58,184 bases of DNA from Planctomycetota bacterium. Lineage in GTDB: Bacteria; Planctomycetota; Planctomycetia; Pirellulales; Pirellulaceae. The notes under the pieces were generated by a model that saw only the letters and a program-made list of their open reading frames with translations, was not told the origin of the DNA and did not search any database. The stretch is taken from assembly GCA_016872775.1 (NCBI GenBank), contig VGZA01000037.1, forward strand, positions 1-58,184. Direction: 5' to 3'. The position numbers and the translations under genes were made by a program. This document shows, piece after piece, positions 1-9,500 of this stretch. Numbering within the stretch: position 1 is the stretch's first letter; each line of letters starts with the position of its first letter.

Positions 1-19
1 GCTCGAAACTTGTTTCGAA
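1..19. repeat. Palindromic repeat, family B (truncated by window edge)
   Basis: GCTCGAAACTTGTTTCGA is an almost perfect palindrome around the central CTTG. The same core occurs at 43374-43396 and twice at 43844-43912, so this is a dispersed repeat and not a chance hairpin. Confidence 0.7.
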
Positions 20-310
20 CTGCCCCCAACCATCCCCCCCGATCGTGCTGCGAATTATTTTTGCGCAAAACTATGGACACGAGTTCCGATCCTGATATCA
101 TCGAGGAATCGCAGGAGAAAAGCCGATAAACAATGGCCTTGTAATAATTTATAGCAGAGATTAATCCCTAAACCATTCGGCCTCTTTCTCTGTTCCGGCC
201 CCGCCGTTTCGCCTTGCCGCGTTCGGTGGGGTTTTTTTGTTGATGGTGCTCAATGAGCCGTTGAGACCGCCCAAGACGGCAGCCAATGCGTTTTCACCCG
301 CGAGACGTGT
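1..310. other. Upstream non-coding stretch
   Basis: No gene is supported here. The first 19 bases are one copy of the GTAGCTCGAAAC-type palindrome, cut by the window edge. Bases 20-160 are comparatively AT-rich and could hold a promoter for the gene starting at 311, but I see no convincing -35/-10 pair. The open frames of both strands across 161-310 have no recognisable protein features. Confidence 0.5.
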
Positions 311-1072
311 ATGTGGCAATTTCAATCGAACAGTGCCCCGGATCGAGGGGACGCAGGCAAAGCCGGCACCGAGCCGGGTCAGGGAACCTGCACAGCGGAC
401 TGGGGTGGCGATGGCATCACCTGGACTGCCCATTTCCGCGATACCGCACCACGGCTGTCGGTCCGATTTATCGACCAGGGCGTGGATGAGGCCCAACCCG
501 AACTGCTTGCCTGGCAGCCTCAGGCCGAATTGGTCTCGCTGGAGACCGACGACGTTTACGTCCGTGGCGACGACCTGATCGCCAGCTATTCGGCGCCAAA
601 CAGCCCGTTCCGTCGGCAGTTTTACTGGCGACACCTGCCGGGTCCCCAGTCGATGGAGACGATCTTCTCTTTGCAGAACCAGGAGTTACACGGGGCCCTG
701 GTCGCTCGAATTCGGTCGCGTCTGCCTGCCACGCAGGCTTGGTTATCGAGCCAAGGCGGCCAATTCTTGCCGATGACGCTGGACAGTCGCCAGCACCTAT
801 CGATATCCGACGGCTGGATCGCCGTTCCGTTACGGCACGGTCGAATCTACCTTGAGCAGTTGCATCCGACCGATTTTCGCAGCGGCTCGGTCTGTGTCCG
901 GGACGGCCGCCTGGAGATTGTCTGGGAGCTGTTCGGGGACCCGATTGAAAAAGGGGTGATTCGGCGAGCCCGAGCCCGAGCGGAATTTCTTTCGTCAGTC
1001 GACTTCAGTCCGCAGTTGGTCGCACAGCGTCGCGAGCAGTTCGCCGCCAGTCCGATTCCTCTAACCGCTTGA
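311..1072 (+). CDS. Hypothetical protein
   Basis: An open frame of 253 codons begins with ATG at 311 and ends with TGA. I recognise no domain. There is no signal peptide or membrane segment. The protein is mixed in composition, with a moderately charged C-terminal third containing an Arg/Ala-rich helix (IRRARARAEF, residues about 217-226). No strong ribosome-binding site precedes the ATG, so the true start may differ. It stands alone, convergent with the transglutaminase-like gene at 1147. I consider it real because it has the GC-rich third positions typical of the window and is the longest frame locally, but its function is unknown. Confidence 0.6.
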   Translation: MWQFQSNSAPDRGDAGKAGTEPGQGTCTADWGGDGITWTAHFRDTAPRLSVRFIDQGVDEAQPELLAWQPQAELVSLETDDVYVRGDDLIASYSAPNSPFRRQFYWRHLPGPQSMETIFSLQNQELHGALVARIRSRLPATQAWLSSQGGQFLPMTLDSRQHLSISDGWIAVPLRHGRIYLEQLHPTDFRSGSVCVRDGRLEIVWELFGDPIEKGVIRRARARAEFLSSVDFSPQLVAQRREQFAASPIPLTA

Positions 1073-1146
1073 TCGGACATTGCCGTGCGAACGTGCGACG
1101 CTGACGCGCCAGCTCGATGCAAACCCGGCTCGGTTTCGTTCCCCGT

Positions 1147-2145
1147 TCAGGGCAGATCCTGGAAACCGAACGACTTGGCAATTTTCGAATGTGGCCTTCC
1201 CTGCACTTCGACGTAGGGGTAAATCAGGAAGCTCACCGGTCCGGCGGCTGGCGGCGGATCAAGTTCCAGGTCGCGGCCGGTAGTAAAGGAGATTCGATCC
1301 GCGGTGAGGTTACCGAAGTAATACTCGGTCATCCCTGGATCCTTGTTCGCTTCCGAGATATCGACAGGGACCCAACGGCCTTCGGAAACGAATTTTGCCC
1401 AGCAATGGTAGCCGGCGATGGAACGGACTTGCTCGGTGCTGCGGGCTGTGGGCAAGGAAAATCCGATCTCGAATTTGGCGGGAATTTTTCGATCGCGGCA
1501 AAGCGAGATGAACAGGCTGTGGAAGTCGGTACAGTTGCCGAATCGCGAATCGCAGGCCCATCGTGCATCACCGCGCCCCCACGGCTGCCCGTCTGGCTTG
1601 TCGTATTTCATGCGATGGTTGACGGAATCGTACAGAGCACGTGCGATCTGATCGATCTTCCCGTCGGGTCGTTCGGCCCCGAATACTTTTTCGGTGAGCG
1701 AACCATCGGCGGGCTCGAGTTGCGTGGCGGTGAGGAATCGTTGTTCGTCTCCGCTCCAGATCGGTTCGGCATGCTCGATTCGCAACTCGCGCCGCTCGAC
1801 TCGATAACAGATTTCGAAGGGAATTTCCCCTTGCGCATCCGGGGACGACTCGAAATAAAGGACCGGATTGCCATATTTCCGCTCACTCAAAAGCTGGTAA
1901 CTGGCCGGAATCCGAATCGATTCGATCTCGATACGCTGTTCCTGGTTCTCTCGCGCCAGGGGCAGCCAGATCCTGGCCCGACTGACGGCCGGCAGGCCCT
2001 GAATGGTTGCTCCGTAGATAAAACGAAATTTCCGCACGGTGGAAGTCGACCGACTTCCTTGGGTGTCGTCGGCCGCCGCGGAATCGACGGCGAACATCGC
2101 TCCCGCAGCAACGACGACCGAGACCCACCCAGCACACCTGTTCAT
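1147..2145 (-). CDS. Secreted transglutaminase-like protein
   Basis: This is a 332-residue protein of the transglutaminase-like/cysteine-protease fold superfamily. An N-terminal signal peptide is visible (hydrophobic residues 6-20, then a likely cleavage after an Ala-rich SAAA near residue 25). The catalytic core is readable: Cys205 in FGNCTDFHSLF, His247 in AGYHCWAKF and Asp262 in WVPVDISEA give the expected Cys-His-Asp triad. Bacterial members typically act as peptidases or cross-linking enzymes on cell-surface or periplasmic proteins; the substrate cannot be told from sequence. The N-terminal half (residues 38-150) looks like a beta-rich domain often found before the core. The gene reads alone on the minus strand and converges on the hypothetical gene at 311-1072. 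Confidence 0.85.
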   Translation of the reverse strand: MNRCAGWVSVVVAAGAMFAVDSAAADDTQGSRSTSTVRKFRFIYGATIQGLPAVSRARIWLPLARENQEQRIEIESIRIPASYQLLSERKYGNPVLYFESSPDAQGEIPFEICYRVERRELRIEHAEPIWSGDEQRFLTATQLEPADGSLTEKVFGAERPDGKIDQIARALYDSVNHRMKYDKPDGQPWGRGDARWACDSRFGNCTDFHSLFISLCRDRKIPAKFEIGFSLPTARSTEQVRSIAGYHCWAKFVSEGRWVPVDISEANKDPGMTEYYFGNLTADRISFTTGRDLELDPPPAAGPVSFLIYPYVEVQGRPHSKIAKSFGFQDLP

Positions 2146-2354
2146 GAGTTTCTCCTGCGAAACGGTTCGAATTCAGCCACGAGCCGAAGGAAACCTCCGC
2201 GGACCACCGTGGCTGCTCGAACCAGGATATCGACCTGCCGGGCCGTCGGCCACCGGTTGGCCGTGCTCGACTGCCGAACGACGTGGCTGACGCCGAGGCG
2301 TTGGATCTGGTATACACGCTTTTCCCTGGCCCCGCATTTGATGAGGATGCCCGC

Positions 2355-3638
2355 ATGTCGCTGGAGTTACGCAATCGGATCTTGAACGCTCTGCATGCGC
2401 TCTGGATTGTCGATCCGCACACCCATATCAATCCGCACGCGCCGGCTTCAACGTCGCTGGCGGATTTGCTCGGCTACCATTACTACACCGAATTGGCGCA
2501 TTCCGCCGGGGCACCGAAGTCCGAGATCGAGCACCCCGAGCTTGATCCGCGCACCAAAGTGCAGCGGCTGGTCCAATACCTTCGTCCGCTGGAGAACACG
2601 ATCCAGTACTCCTGGCTGATCGAGATCCTGCGGACCTATTACGGATTCGAAGACGAACTGCTGACGCCGGAGAACTGCGAAGCGGCTTACGAATCGTCGC
2701 TGCATCAAGCGGCGGCTCCCGATTGGGCCGAGCAGGTGTTGCATCGCTCAAAATTGGAAGCGCTTTTTCTGACCAATGACTTTGATGATCCGCTGGAGGG
2801 CTGGGATACGTCGCGCTATATCCCCTGTCTGCGCACGGATGATCTGGTCTTCCATTTGCGGACTCCAGGCGTTCAGGAGCGGTTGCGTGTCGCGAGCGGC
2901 GTCGACGTCGCCAATCGCGAGTCGTTGGAGCAGGCGCTCCACGTACTGTTCGAACGGTTCAAGTCCCGCGGGGCTCGCGCCTGCGCGATCTCGCTGCCGC
3001 CCGATTTCCAACCGGTTCTGACGACCGCGGGCCGCGCCGATACCGCGATCGAGAATCTGATTCAATTTGGGTTGGACGCGGCGGAGTCGGACCAGCGTGC
3101 GGCGGCCCATTACCTGTTCTGGACCCTTGCCGAACTCTGCCGACAGTACCAGTTACCATTTGACTTGATGATCGGAGTTAATCGAGGCGTCTATTCGGCC
3201 GGCGTTTACCAGGGCCGTGATCTTTATGACAGCCGGGTATCGTTGATCCAGTACAAGCAGCTGTTCAATGCGTTTCCCGAAGTGACCTTCCCGGTATCGG
3301 TACTGGCCAGCGTTACCAGCCAGGAATTGGCGAGTTACGCCTGGATTTTCCCGAACGTCGTCACCAACGGACATTGGTGGTATTCGAACACGCCGACGTT
3401 GATCGAGCACGACCTGTCGGTACGTCTGGAAGCGGTACCCTGTACCAAGCAGATCGGGTACTACAGTGACATGTACAAGCTTGAATTCGCACTCCCCAAG
3501 TTCAATATGTACAAGCGGATTCTGGCTAAAGTGCTCGCCGAGCGTTATGTCATCGATCGGGGCTGGAGCGAGGATCGGGCGATTGCGCTGGGGCAGACGA
3601 TTTTGAAGTCGAATACGGCTCGGATCTTTCCGGGCTAG
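2355..3638 (+). CDS. Glucuronate isomerase-family protein (amidohydrolase superfamily)
   Basis: The 427-residue product resembles the uronate/glucuronate isomerase family (COG1904). The metal-binding HxH motif is present near the N-terminus (IVDPHTHINPH, His22 and His24), and the long alpha/beta body ends in a short motif (NTARIFPG) as in that family. Family enzymes interconvert aldo- and keto-hexuronates in the cytoplasm. I start at ATG 2355 because residues encoded upstream (from 2283) precede the conserved MSLELRNRILNAL start. No uronate catabolic genes (mannonate dehydratase, uronate transporters) adjoin, so the substrate may not be glucuronate. Planctomycetes often carry divergent stand-alone copies. 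Confidence 0.75.
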   Translation: MSLELRNRILNALHALWIVDPHTHINPHAPASTSLADLLGYHYYTELAHSAGAPKSEIEHPELDPRTKVQRLVQYLRPLENTIQYSWLIEILRTYYGFEDELLTPENCEAAYESSLHQAAAPDWAEQVLHRSKLEALFLTNDFDDPLEGWDTSRYIPCLRTDDLVFHLRTPGVQERLRVASGVDVANRESLEQALHVLFERFKSRGARACAISLPPDFQPVLTTAGRADTAIENLIQFGLDAAESDQRAAAHYLFWTLAELCRQYQLPFDLMIGVNRGVYSAGVYQGRDLYDSRVSLIQYKQLFNAFPEVTFPVSVLASVTSQELASYAWIFPNVVTNGHWWYSNTPTLIEHDLSVRLEAVPCTKQIGYYSDMYKLEFALPKFNMYKRILAKVLAERYVIDRGWSEDRAIALGQTILKSNTARIFPG

Positions 3639-3923
3639 ACGTCGAAAAAGGAATTTGCCCGACTTTCTCGGATTTCGCGCGAACCAATCGGTCGGTCGAC
3701 TGTCTAAGACGGACGTGTGGCAGGGGACGCTGTTCGAGTGCCAGTCCCTGGCGATTTTTGGCTGGATTGGCTTGAGTCGCCGGGATACAGGCACTATTAT
3801 TGCAGCGGACCAGGACGTTTCCGGCGGACTTCGTCGGGGGTGTTCGTGTCGCAACCTGTTTGTACGTCATTATTTTTGTTTCATGTTCTCTCGAACTGCG
3901 TGGGAATCGCGGGGGAGGAAACT
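3639..3923. other. Intergenic stretch without a supported gene
   Basis: Short open frames exist on both strands but none has a start context or recognisable product. The last 15 bases contain a strong GGGGGAGGAA ribosome-binding sequence that belongs to the GTG start at 3924. Confidence 0.4.
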
Positions 3924-4220
3924 GTGCGAACCATTATTAACGTCGCCGTAGCTGCCGTATTTGCCGTTGGTATGGATCAGGCAAACGCAGCCGTCGTTGA
4001 TGGCCGCCGGGTCTCCTCACGGTTCACCCCGCGTCTATCGGGCTGTTATCGCCCATCTGCCAGGCCTGTCGGCAGTCGCCGTCTCCGTCGCGCTACAGCG
4101 CGTTGGGAACGCGCGATGGCCGGCGCAATGCTCGTCATGCGCGCCATGAGCACGCATGCGCGGCATTTGCCGGGCGGCCACCTCAAGCGGCAATCGAAAC
4201 CGCTTGCCGTCGCCGCCTAG
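3924..4220 (+). CDS. Possible small secreted protein
   Basis: A GTG codon at 3924 is preceded by GGAGGAA with 4 bases of spacing, the best ribosome-binding site in this part of the window. The first 24 residues look like a signal peptide (VRTIINVAVAAVFAVGMDQ, then ANA-AVV as a likely cleavage site). The remaining ~75 residues are very Arg-rich and low in recognisable structure. That may mean a small basic exported protein, or a true gene whose frame is broken shortly after the signal. It lies 138 bases upstream of an ECF sigma factor in the same direction and might be co-transcribed with it. Function unknown. Confidence 0.35.
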   Translation: MRTIINVAVAAVFAVGMDQANAAVVDGRRVSSRFTPRLSGCYRPSARPVGSRRLRRATARWERAMAGAMLVMRAMSTHARHLPGGHLKRQSKPLAVAA

Positions 4221-4358
4221 TTGGCGCTCTGACGAAGCGACATTGAATCGTCCGAGCGGCAGCACGCGGTGCCCTGCGACCGTCAGCCTTGCGCTTCGCG
4301 GTTGCATGGCCCCTGGTGTCCTGGGTCTCCACTTTCCGCCGTTTCGAAAGAACATGTC

Positions 4359-4943
4359 ATGACTGCAATTCTGGAAGAAATTACGTCGGCGACTTCCTCG
4401 ACCGAGATCCGGGACCTGGTGCTGGCTGCCCAGAACGGCGATCGGACCGCGTTCGGGGAACTGTTTAAGCGATTCGAATCGTCGGTATTTGCCGTCTGTT
4501 TGCGACGGCTGGAGGACTTCGCCGAGGCGGAGGAACTTTGCCAGGACGTCTTCATTCAGGCGTTGAACAAGCTGGACCAGTTGCGCAAGCCCGAGTGCAT
4601 TGGCGGCTGGCTGCGTTCGATCGCCGAGCGGATGGCGATCAATCGCGCGGTGCGCCGACGCGCGGTCACGCTGGTGGAAGCCGAGTCGTTGAACGAAACC
4701 TGCGTGGAAACCGAAACGCCGCTCGACACCGTCCTGACCCGGGAACGGCACTCGCACTTGCGAGCCGGGCTGGCTCGGCTGGGCGACCTGGACCGCGCGA
4801 CGCTGGTCGCGTTTTACGTGCTGGGAAATTCGTTGAACGAGATGAGCAAAGCGTTTAACGCGCCGATCGGTACGATCAAGCGGCGGCTGCACGTTGCGCG
4901 CAAACGGTTGGCGGAGGAAGTCGACGGGGCGAACTGCGTTTGA
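4359..4943 (+). CDS. ECF-family RNA polymerase sigma factor
   Basis: The product is a 194-residue sigma-70 family sigma factor. Region 2 is seen around residues 20-85 (LVLAAQNGDRTAFGELFKRF and EAEELCQDVFIQAL followed by GGWLRSIAERMAINRAVRRR). Region 4 is at residues about 130-185, with a helix-turn-helix ending in MSKAFNAPIGTIKRRLHVAR. ATG 4359 is chosen over the upstream in-frame ATG at 4269 because the 30 extra residues are Cys/Pro-rich and unlike the family; GAAAG precedes 4359. No anti-sigma factor or zinc-finger regulator adjoins, so its signal is unknown. It would redirect RNA polymerase to a small regulon. Confidence 0.88.
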   Translation: MTAILEEITSATSSTEIRDLVLAAQNGDRTAFGELFKRFESSVFAVCLRRLEDFAEAEELCQDVFIQALNKLDQLRKPECIGGWLRSIAERMAINRAVRRRAVTLVEAESLNETCVETETPLDTVLTRERHSHLRAGLARLGDLDRATLVAFYVLGNSLNEMSKAFNAPIGTIKRRLHVARKRLAEEVDGANCV

Positions 4944-4950
4944 GCTGGCC

Positions 4951-4974
4951 GTAGGACGGGTCTCCCGACCGGTC
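4951..4974. repeat. Palindromic repeat, family A, copy 1
   Basis: A GTAGGACGGGTCTCCCGACC-type palindrome starts 7 bases after the sigma factor stop codon. It is followed by TTCTTTTT, so as RNA this copy would resemble an intrinsic terminator with one mismatch in the stem. Other copies are at 5031, 39089, 40484, 53247, 53326 and 53545. Confidence 0.75.
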
Positions 4975-5030
4975 TTCTTTTTACCCGCCCGCTACCGCTC
5001 AATCTTTTCTCGACGCTGATTCGCACTTCT

Positions 5031-5056
5031 GGACGGGCCAGGAGGCCCGTCCTACG
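5031..5056. repeat. Palindromic repeat, family A, copy 2 (inverted)
   Basis: GACGGGCCAGGAGGCCCGTC followed by CTACG is the reverse orientation of copy 1. A partial third unit (CGCCCGTCCTACG) follows at 5061-5073. The 175-base gap between the sigma factor and apt is therefore mostly repeat-derived. Confidence 0.75.
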
Positions 5057-5118
5057 TCTTCGCCCGTCCTACGCCTTCGCTCATCCTGCGTCTTCCGCGC
5101 CGCAAGGACGTCGTACGA

Positions 5119-5655
5119 TCAGTCGTAGCGGATCAAGCTGTAGGTTGGACGTGGCGCGATCCGTCGCGCGCCGCCTAGCGACGACAGTTCGATCGCGAAC
5201 ACGCAGCCGACGATCACCGCGCCCATTTTTTCGATCAGCGAACAACAGGCCTCGACCGTGCCGCCGGTGGCCAGCAGGTCATCGACGACCAGAACGCGCT
5301 GGCCCGGTTGGACGCCGTCGGTGTGGATTTCGAGCATGTCGCTGCCATACTCCAGTTCGTAATGGAACGCGTGCGTGTCGAACGGCAGCTTGCCCGGCTT
5401 GCGGATCGGCACGAAGCCGGCGTTCAGTTCCATCGCCAGCGGCGCGGCGAAAATGAAGCCTCGCGCCTCGGCCGCCACCAGCGTATCGATGCGCTGGTCG
5501 CGAAACGGTTCCGCCATCCGCCGGATCGATTCGCGGAAGGCGGATGCGTCGGCCAGTAGCGGCGTAATATCCCGGAACAGGATTCCCGCCTTGGGAAAAT
5601 CGGGGATCGCCCGCACATAGTCGCGTAATTCGATCGTTCGCGCTGGATCGTTCAT
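5119..5655 (-). CDS. apt: Adenine phosphoribosyltransferase
   Basis: This is a full-length 178-residue purine salvage enzyme that converts adenine and PRPP to AMP and pyrophosphate in the cytoplasm. The N-terminal family signature [18 protein letters not shown] (about residues 17-34), the RKPGKLP segment (about 85-91) and the PRPP-binding loop [13 protein letters not shown] (about 121-133) are all intact. Its start overlaps the stop of the upstream SDR gene by four bases (ATGA), so the two are translationally coupled. The pairing has no obvious metabolic logic. Confidence 0.96.
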   Translation of the reverse strand: MNDPARTIELRDYVRAIPDFPKAGILFRDITPLLADASAFRESIRRMAEPFRDQRIDTLVAAEARGFIFAAPLAMELNAGFVPIRKPGKLPFDTHAFHYELEYGSDMLEIHTDGVQPGQRVLVVDDLLATGGTVEACCSLIEKMGAVIVGCVFAIELSSLGGARRIAPRPTYSLIRYD

Positions 5656-6419
5656 TTGGCCCCCATCCGCACGGCTCCGTCCAGGCGGATGACCGTGCCG
5701 TTAAGCATCGAGTTCTCGAAAATATGTTGTGCCAGGGCCGCATATTCGTCGGGCTGGCCAAAGCGGGACGGGAAAGGAATCTGTTGCGCCAGGGACTCGC
5801 GCACGGCGGCGGGCGCGGCCTGCACCATCGGCGTTTCGAAGATCCCCGGCGCGATCGCGACCACGCGTATCCCGTATTTCCCCAATTCCCGCGCGATGGG
5901 CAACGTCATCGACGCCACGCCTCCCTTCGACGCCGAGTAGGCCGCTTGGCCGATCTGCCCTTCGTACGCCGCCACCGACGCGGTGTTGATGATCACGCCC
6001 CGTTCGCCGCCTTCCAACTCAGGCTCCGCCGCCATTTCCGCCGCCGCCAGCCTCAGGACATTGAAGGTCCCGATCAGATTCACCTGGATCACGCGCGAGA
6101 ACTCCGCCAGGTCGAGCGGGCCGGACCTGCCAACGACACGCGACGCGCTGAGGATCCCGGCACAATTCACCAGGCCGTGAATCCGCCCCCAGTATTTCTT
6201 CGTCAGTTCCAATGCGCCTCGCACCTCGGCCTCGCTGGTCACATCGGTTTTCTGGAAGATCGCGGAGTCGCCCAGCCGCTTCGCCACCGCTTCGCCTCCC
6301 GCCGCATCGATGTCGAGAATCACGACGCGCGCCCCCCTGCCCGCGAATCGCTCCGCACAACCTCGGCCAAGTCCTGATCCGCCCCCTGTGATCACAATCG
6401 TGCTGCCCGCCAGTCGCAT
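5652..6419 (-). CDS. Short-chain dehydrogenase (HSD10/3-hydroxyacyl-CoA dehydrogenase type II-like)
   Basis: A 255-residue classical SDR with a Rossmann NAD-binding motif TGGGSGLG (residues 11-18), the NCAG motif (85-88) and the catalytic Ser148, Tyr161 and Lys165 (YSASK). The Asp at the end of beta-2 (VILDID) favours NAD over NADP. The closest recognised family is 3-hydroxy-2-methylbutyryl/3-hydroxyacyl-CoA dehydrogenase type II, suggested by the GGGSGLG start, the long insertion before the catalytic Ser and the FETPMV segment after PGI. This would act in fatty acid or branched-chain amino acid oxidation. It precedes apt with a 4-base overlap. The precise substrate is inferred only by family resemblance. 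Confidence 0.88.
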   Translation of the reverse strand: MRLAGSTIVITGGGSGLGRGCAERFAGRGARVVILDIDAAGGEAVAKRLGDSAIFQKTDVTSEAEVRGALELTKKYWGRIHGLVNCAGILSASRVVGRSGPLDLAEFSRVIQVNLIGTFNVLRLAAAEMAAEPELEGGERGVIINTASVAAYEGQIGQAAYSASKGGVASMTLPIARELGKYGIRVVAIAPGIFETPMVQAAPAAVRESLAQQIPFPSRFGQPDEYAALAQHIFENSMLNGTVIRLDGAVRMGAK

Positions 6420-6512
6420 CGGTTAATCGCCTCCCGTATCCACAACGTACGTGGTTTAATCCTGGATGAGCCGAGCGGTACTCCGTTCGGGAAATGCATC
6501 TTCGAATCGGGC

Positions 6513-9500
6513 CTATTGCGGCGGGCCCGACGCCATCAGGTATGCCAACAGATTCAACCGATCGTTATCAGAAAGTTCCTTGAACAACCCGTCCGGCATC
6601 AGGGACAGGCTGGTGCCGCGCACTGTTTCCAGGTCGGCCTTTCGCAGCACCACCGGCTCGGTCGCCGTCTGCACGCGCACGGTCTGTTCATTTTGTTCCA
6701 GCGCAACGCCACTGATGACGCGGCCATCGGCCAGCGAGTAGACTTGCATGCGAAAATCGGCCGCAACCGACGCGCTGGGATCGAGGATATTCTCCAGAAG
6801 GTATTCCAGGTTCCGTCGGTTGGCCCCGGTCAGATCGGGCCCCACATGCTTGCCACGCCCGAACAGCACGTGGCACCCGGCACAGTTTTTCTGGAACAGC
6901 TCCCCACCCGCGCGGGTATCGGCTTTCGCCAGCCGTTGTTCACTGGCGACCACCCGCACCCGGGCGATCAATTCGCGGCGCGCGGCGTCGCTGTCGCGCA
7001 CCTCGCCCCAGACCTCACCCAGCAGCCGCGCAGCGGGCTCATGATTGAGTGCCAGAATCTGCCGCGCGTGGTACGCGGTGATCTCCGTGCGGCGTATCCG
7101 GCCGTCCCGCACCGCGCCCAGCAGCTTCTCCGCGGAAGCTCCGCGGGCAATCAGGGTCTCGATCGCCGCCGCGCGACCCTCCGGATCGAGTGCGGGCAGC
7201 TGCCCCAGTACCAGATCAGGGATTTCCGGCCGATCGAACGAGGCCAATCCACGAATAATCTCGGCCGTCAAGACGCGATCAGAAACCAGCTTCAGCATCA
7301 GCGGCACGCTCTCGGCGTCGCGCGCCTGCACCAACCCGCGCAACGCCTGCTGCCGGGCCACGGGATCCGCCTCGGTCGATGTCAGCGTCGCGCGCAGATC
7401 GGAGATCGCCCGTCCATCCCCGAAGACCACGCCAATCTCCCGCAACAATCTCGCGACTTCCGGAGTTGCCGCCCCCTTCAGCCGCGCGACCGTCGCCTGC
7501 CACTTCGGTGGCGGCGGTAACTGCCGCAGGCCAACCAGCGCCAGCTGCATGCCACTCAGGCTGTCGATCCGCACCTCGTCCGGTAACTGCGGCAAGCGCT
7601 CGATGAGCTGGTCAATGCGGTGCAGATGGGATTCCCAGTCGCTCGCCAGCCGGCGAGCGATATTGCGGCGGACGAGCCGCAACGGGGTGCCGCACAACAA
7701 GTCAATCGACGGCGAGTTTGCCGTGCTCGACTTCCCGTCGTGTGCGACCGATGCCTCGATCCCGTACCAAACCATCAACGGAAAGGCCAGATCCTCGGCC
7801 AGTTCACCGTGCCGGGCCAGCTCCGTCCCCAACGCCCAGCGCCGTTCGGGTTCCAGCCGCTGCAGGGTCGACGCTAGATGCAGCAGGACCAGCGGGGATT
7901 CCTCCTTGGCCGCCAGATCGACGAGTTCGTCCGTGATCTTTTGCGATTCGCCGCGGTCGGCCAGCAGACGCACGATCCAGGCACGCACATTTTCCTGCGG
8001 ATCGCGTCGTTGGGATCGCAGCCAGTCCGCATCGACGTTGATCGCGTTCAACGCCCAAAGCGCCCGCAGTCGATCGACCGTATTCGGGCTGCGTGCAAAT
8101 AACTGTTGAAGTTTTTCGACCGTGCCAGACCCTACCTTCCGGGATGCGGCGCGGTCCTGCAACAACGGTAAAGCCTGACGCGCGTACCATTCGTCGGGAT
8201 GCGATAGCAATCCGATCAGTTCCTCGTCCGAGGCGGTCGCCAGATTGTCCCGCGCCGGCGGTTCCGGCCGCCCGTAAGTGACTTTGAAGATGCGGCCAGA
8301 CGAGCGATGAATGCCATCGTTGTCGTGGCATTCGCCGATGTCCGACCAATCCGCCACATAAACGCCTCCGTCATTGCCGGAGATCAAATCGATTCCTCGA
8401 AACCAGACGTCGTCCGAAAACAGAAAATCGTCGCCGTGGGTTGCCACATACCCGGCGCCTCGCCGGTGCAGTTTGTCACGATTGAGCCGCCGACCGTGGT
8501 AGTTGACGGTGAATATGTCACCGTGAAACTCGGCCGGCCAGTTGCCGCCCTTGTAGATCATCAAGCCGCTGTGCGCGTGGCCGCCCCCAGCGGCACTGGT
8601 CGAGTCACTCACGCCTTTGCGGATGTCGTTCCAGGCTTCCTTGGTGTCCCAATGAAAATGGTCCGCGGTCTGTTCGATTAAGCCAAACAGGTACGGATCG
8701 AAGTCGACGCCGTACATGCGCCGGTAGTGCGCTCCGGGAATCACGTGCCAGAAATGGCCGATGACGGTATTGATGAAGAACATCTCGCCGAAAGGGTCGT
8801 AGTCGAAGCCCCAGGAGTTGGTGGTGCCCTGGGCGACGACATCAAAATCACCACGCGTCGGGTGGTAGCGCCAGACGGCGCAGTTGAGTTTCGTGCGCTG
8901 GGACGGCCCGCTGCCCGGCTTGCCGACCAGGGACGTCGCCAGAATCCCATGCCGACCGTAAAGCCATCCATCCGGTCCCCATTTCAGTCCGTTGACGATA
9001 TTGTGCCGCACGGCGCCGTCGTCCCATCCGTCGAGCAACACTTCCGGCGGACCGTCCGGCCGATCGTCGCCGTCGCGATCCGGCAAGAACAACAACTGAG
9101 GCGCACAGAGCGCCCAGACGCCGCCGGGTCCCACCTCCAGGCTGGTCAGTTTCGATGCACGGTCCCAGAACACCGTGCGGTGGTCCATCTCGCCGTCGTG
9201 GTCGCGGTCCTCCAGGATCACGATCCGGTCGCGCTGCCGGGTATCGAAATTCGTTTCGCGGTCGGAATAGGTATAGTTTTCCGCAACCCATAATCGACCT
9301 CGGGAATCGGTGGTGATCGCGATCGGCTGGTGCACGTCCGGCTCTCCGGCGAACAGCGTGACGCGGAACCCGTCCGGGACGCGAATCTTGCCAACTGCTT
9401 CCCGCGCCGTTAACAGCGATTCCGCGCCCGGTTGCGTGTCGACCGGGCGAGGAAAATCATCCGCGGACAACCCCTGCAGGCTCGATGCCATGACCCAAAC

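Noticed and set aside
1117-2385. 422-codon plus-strand open frame
   Set aside because: Antisense to the transglutaminase-like gene, whose catalytic triad is intact.
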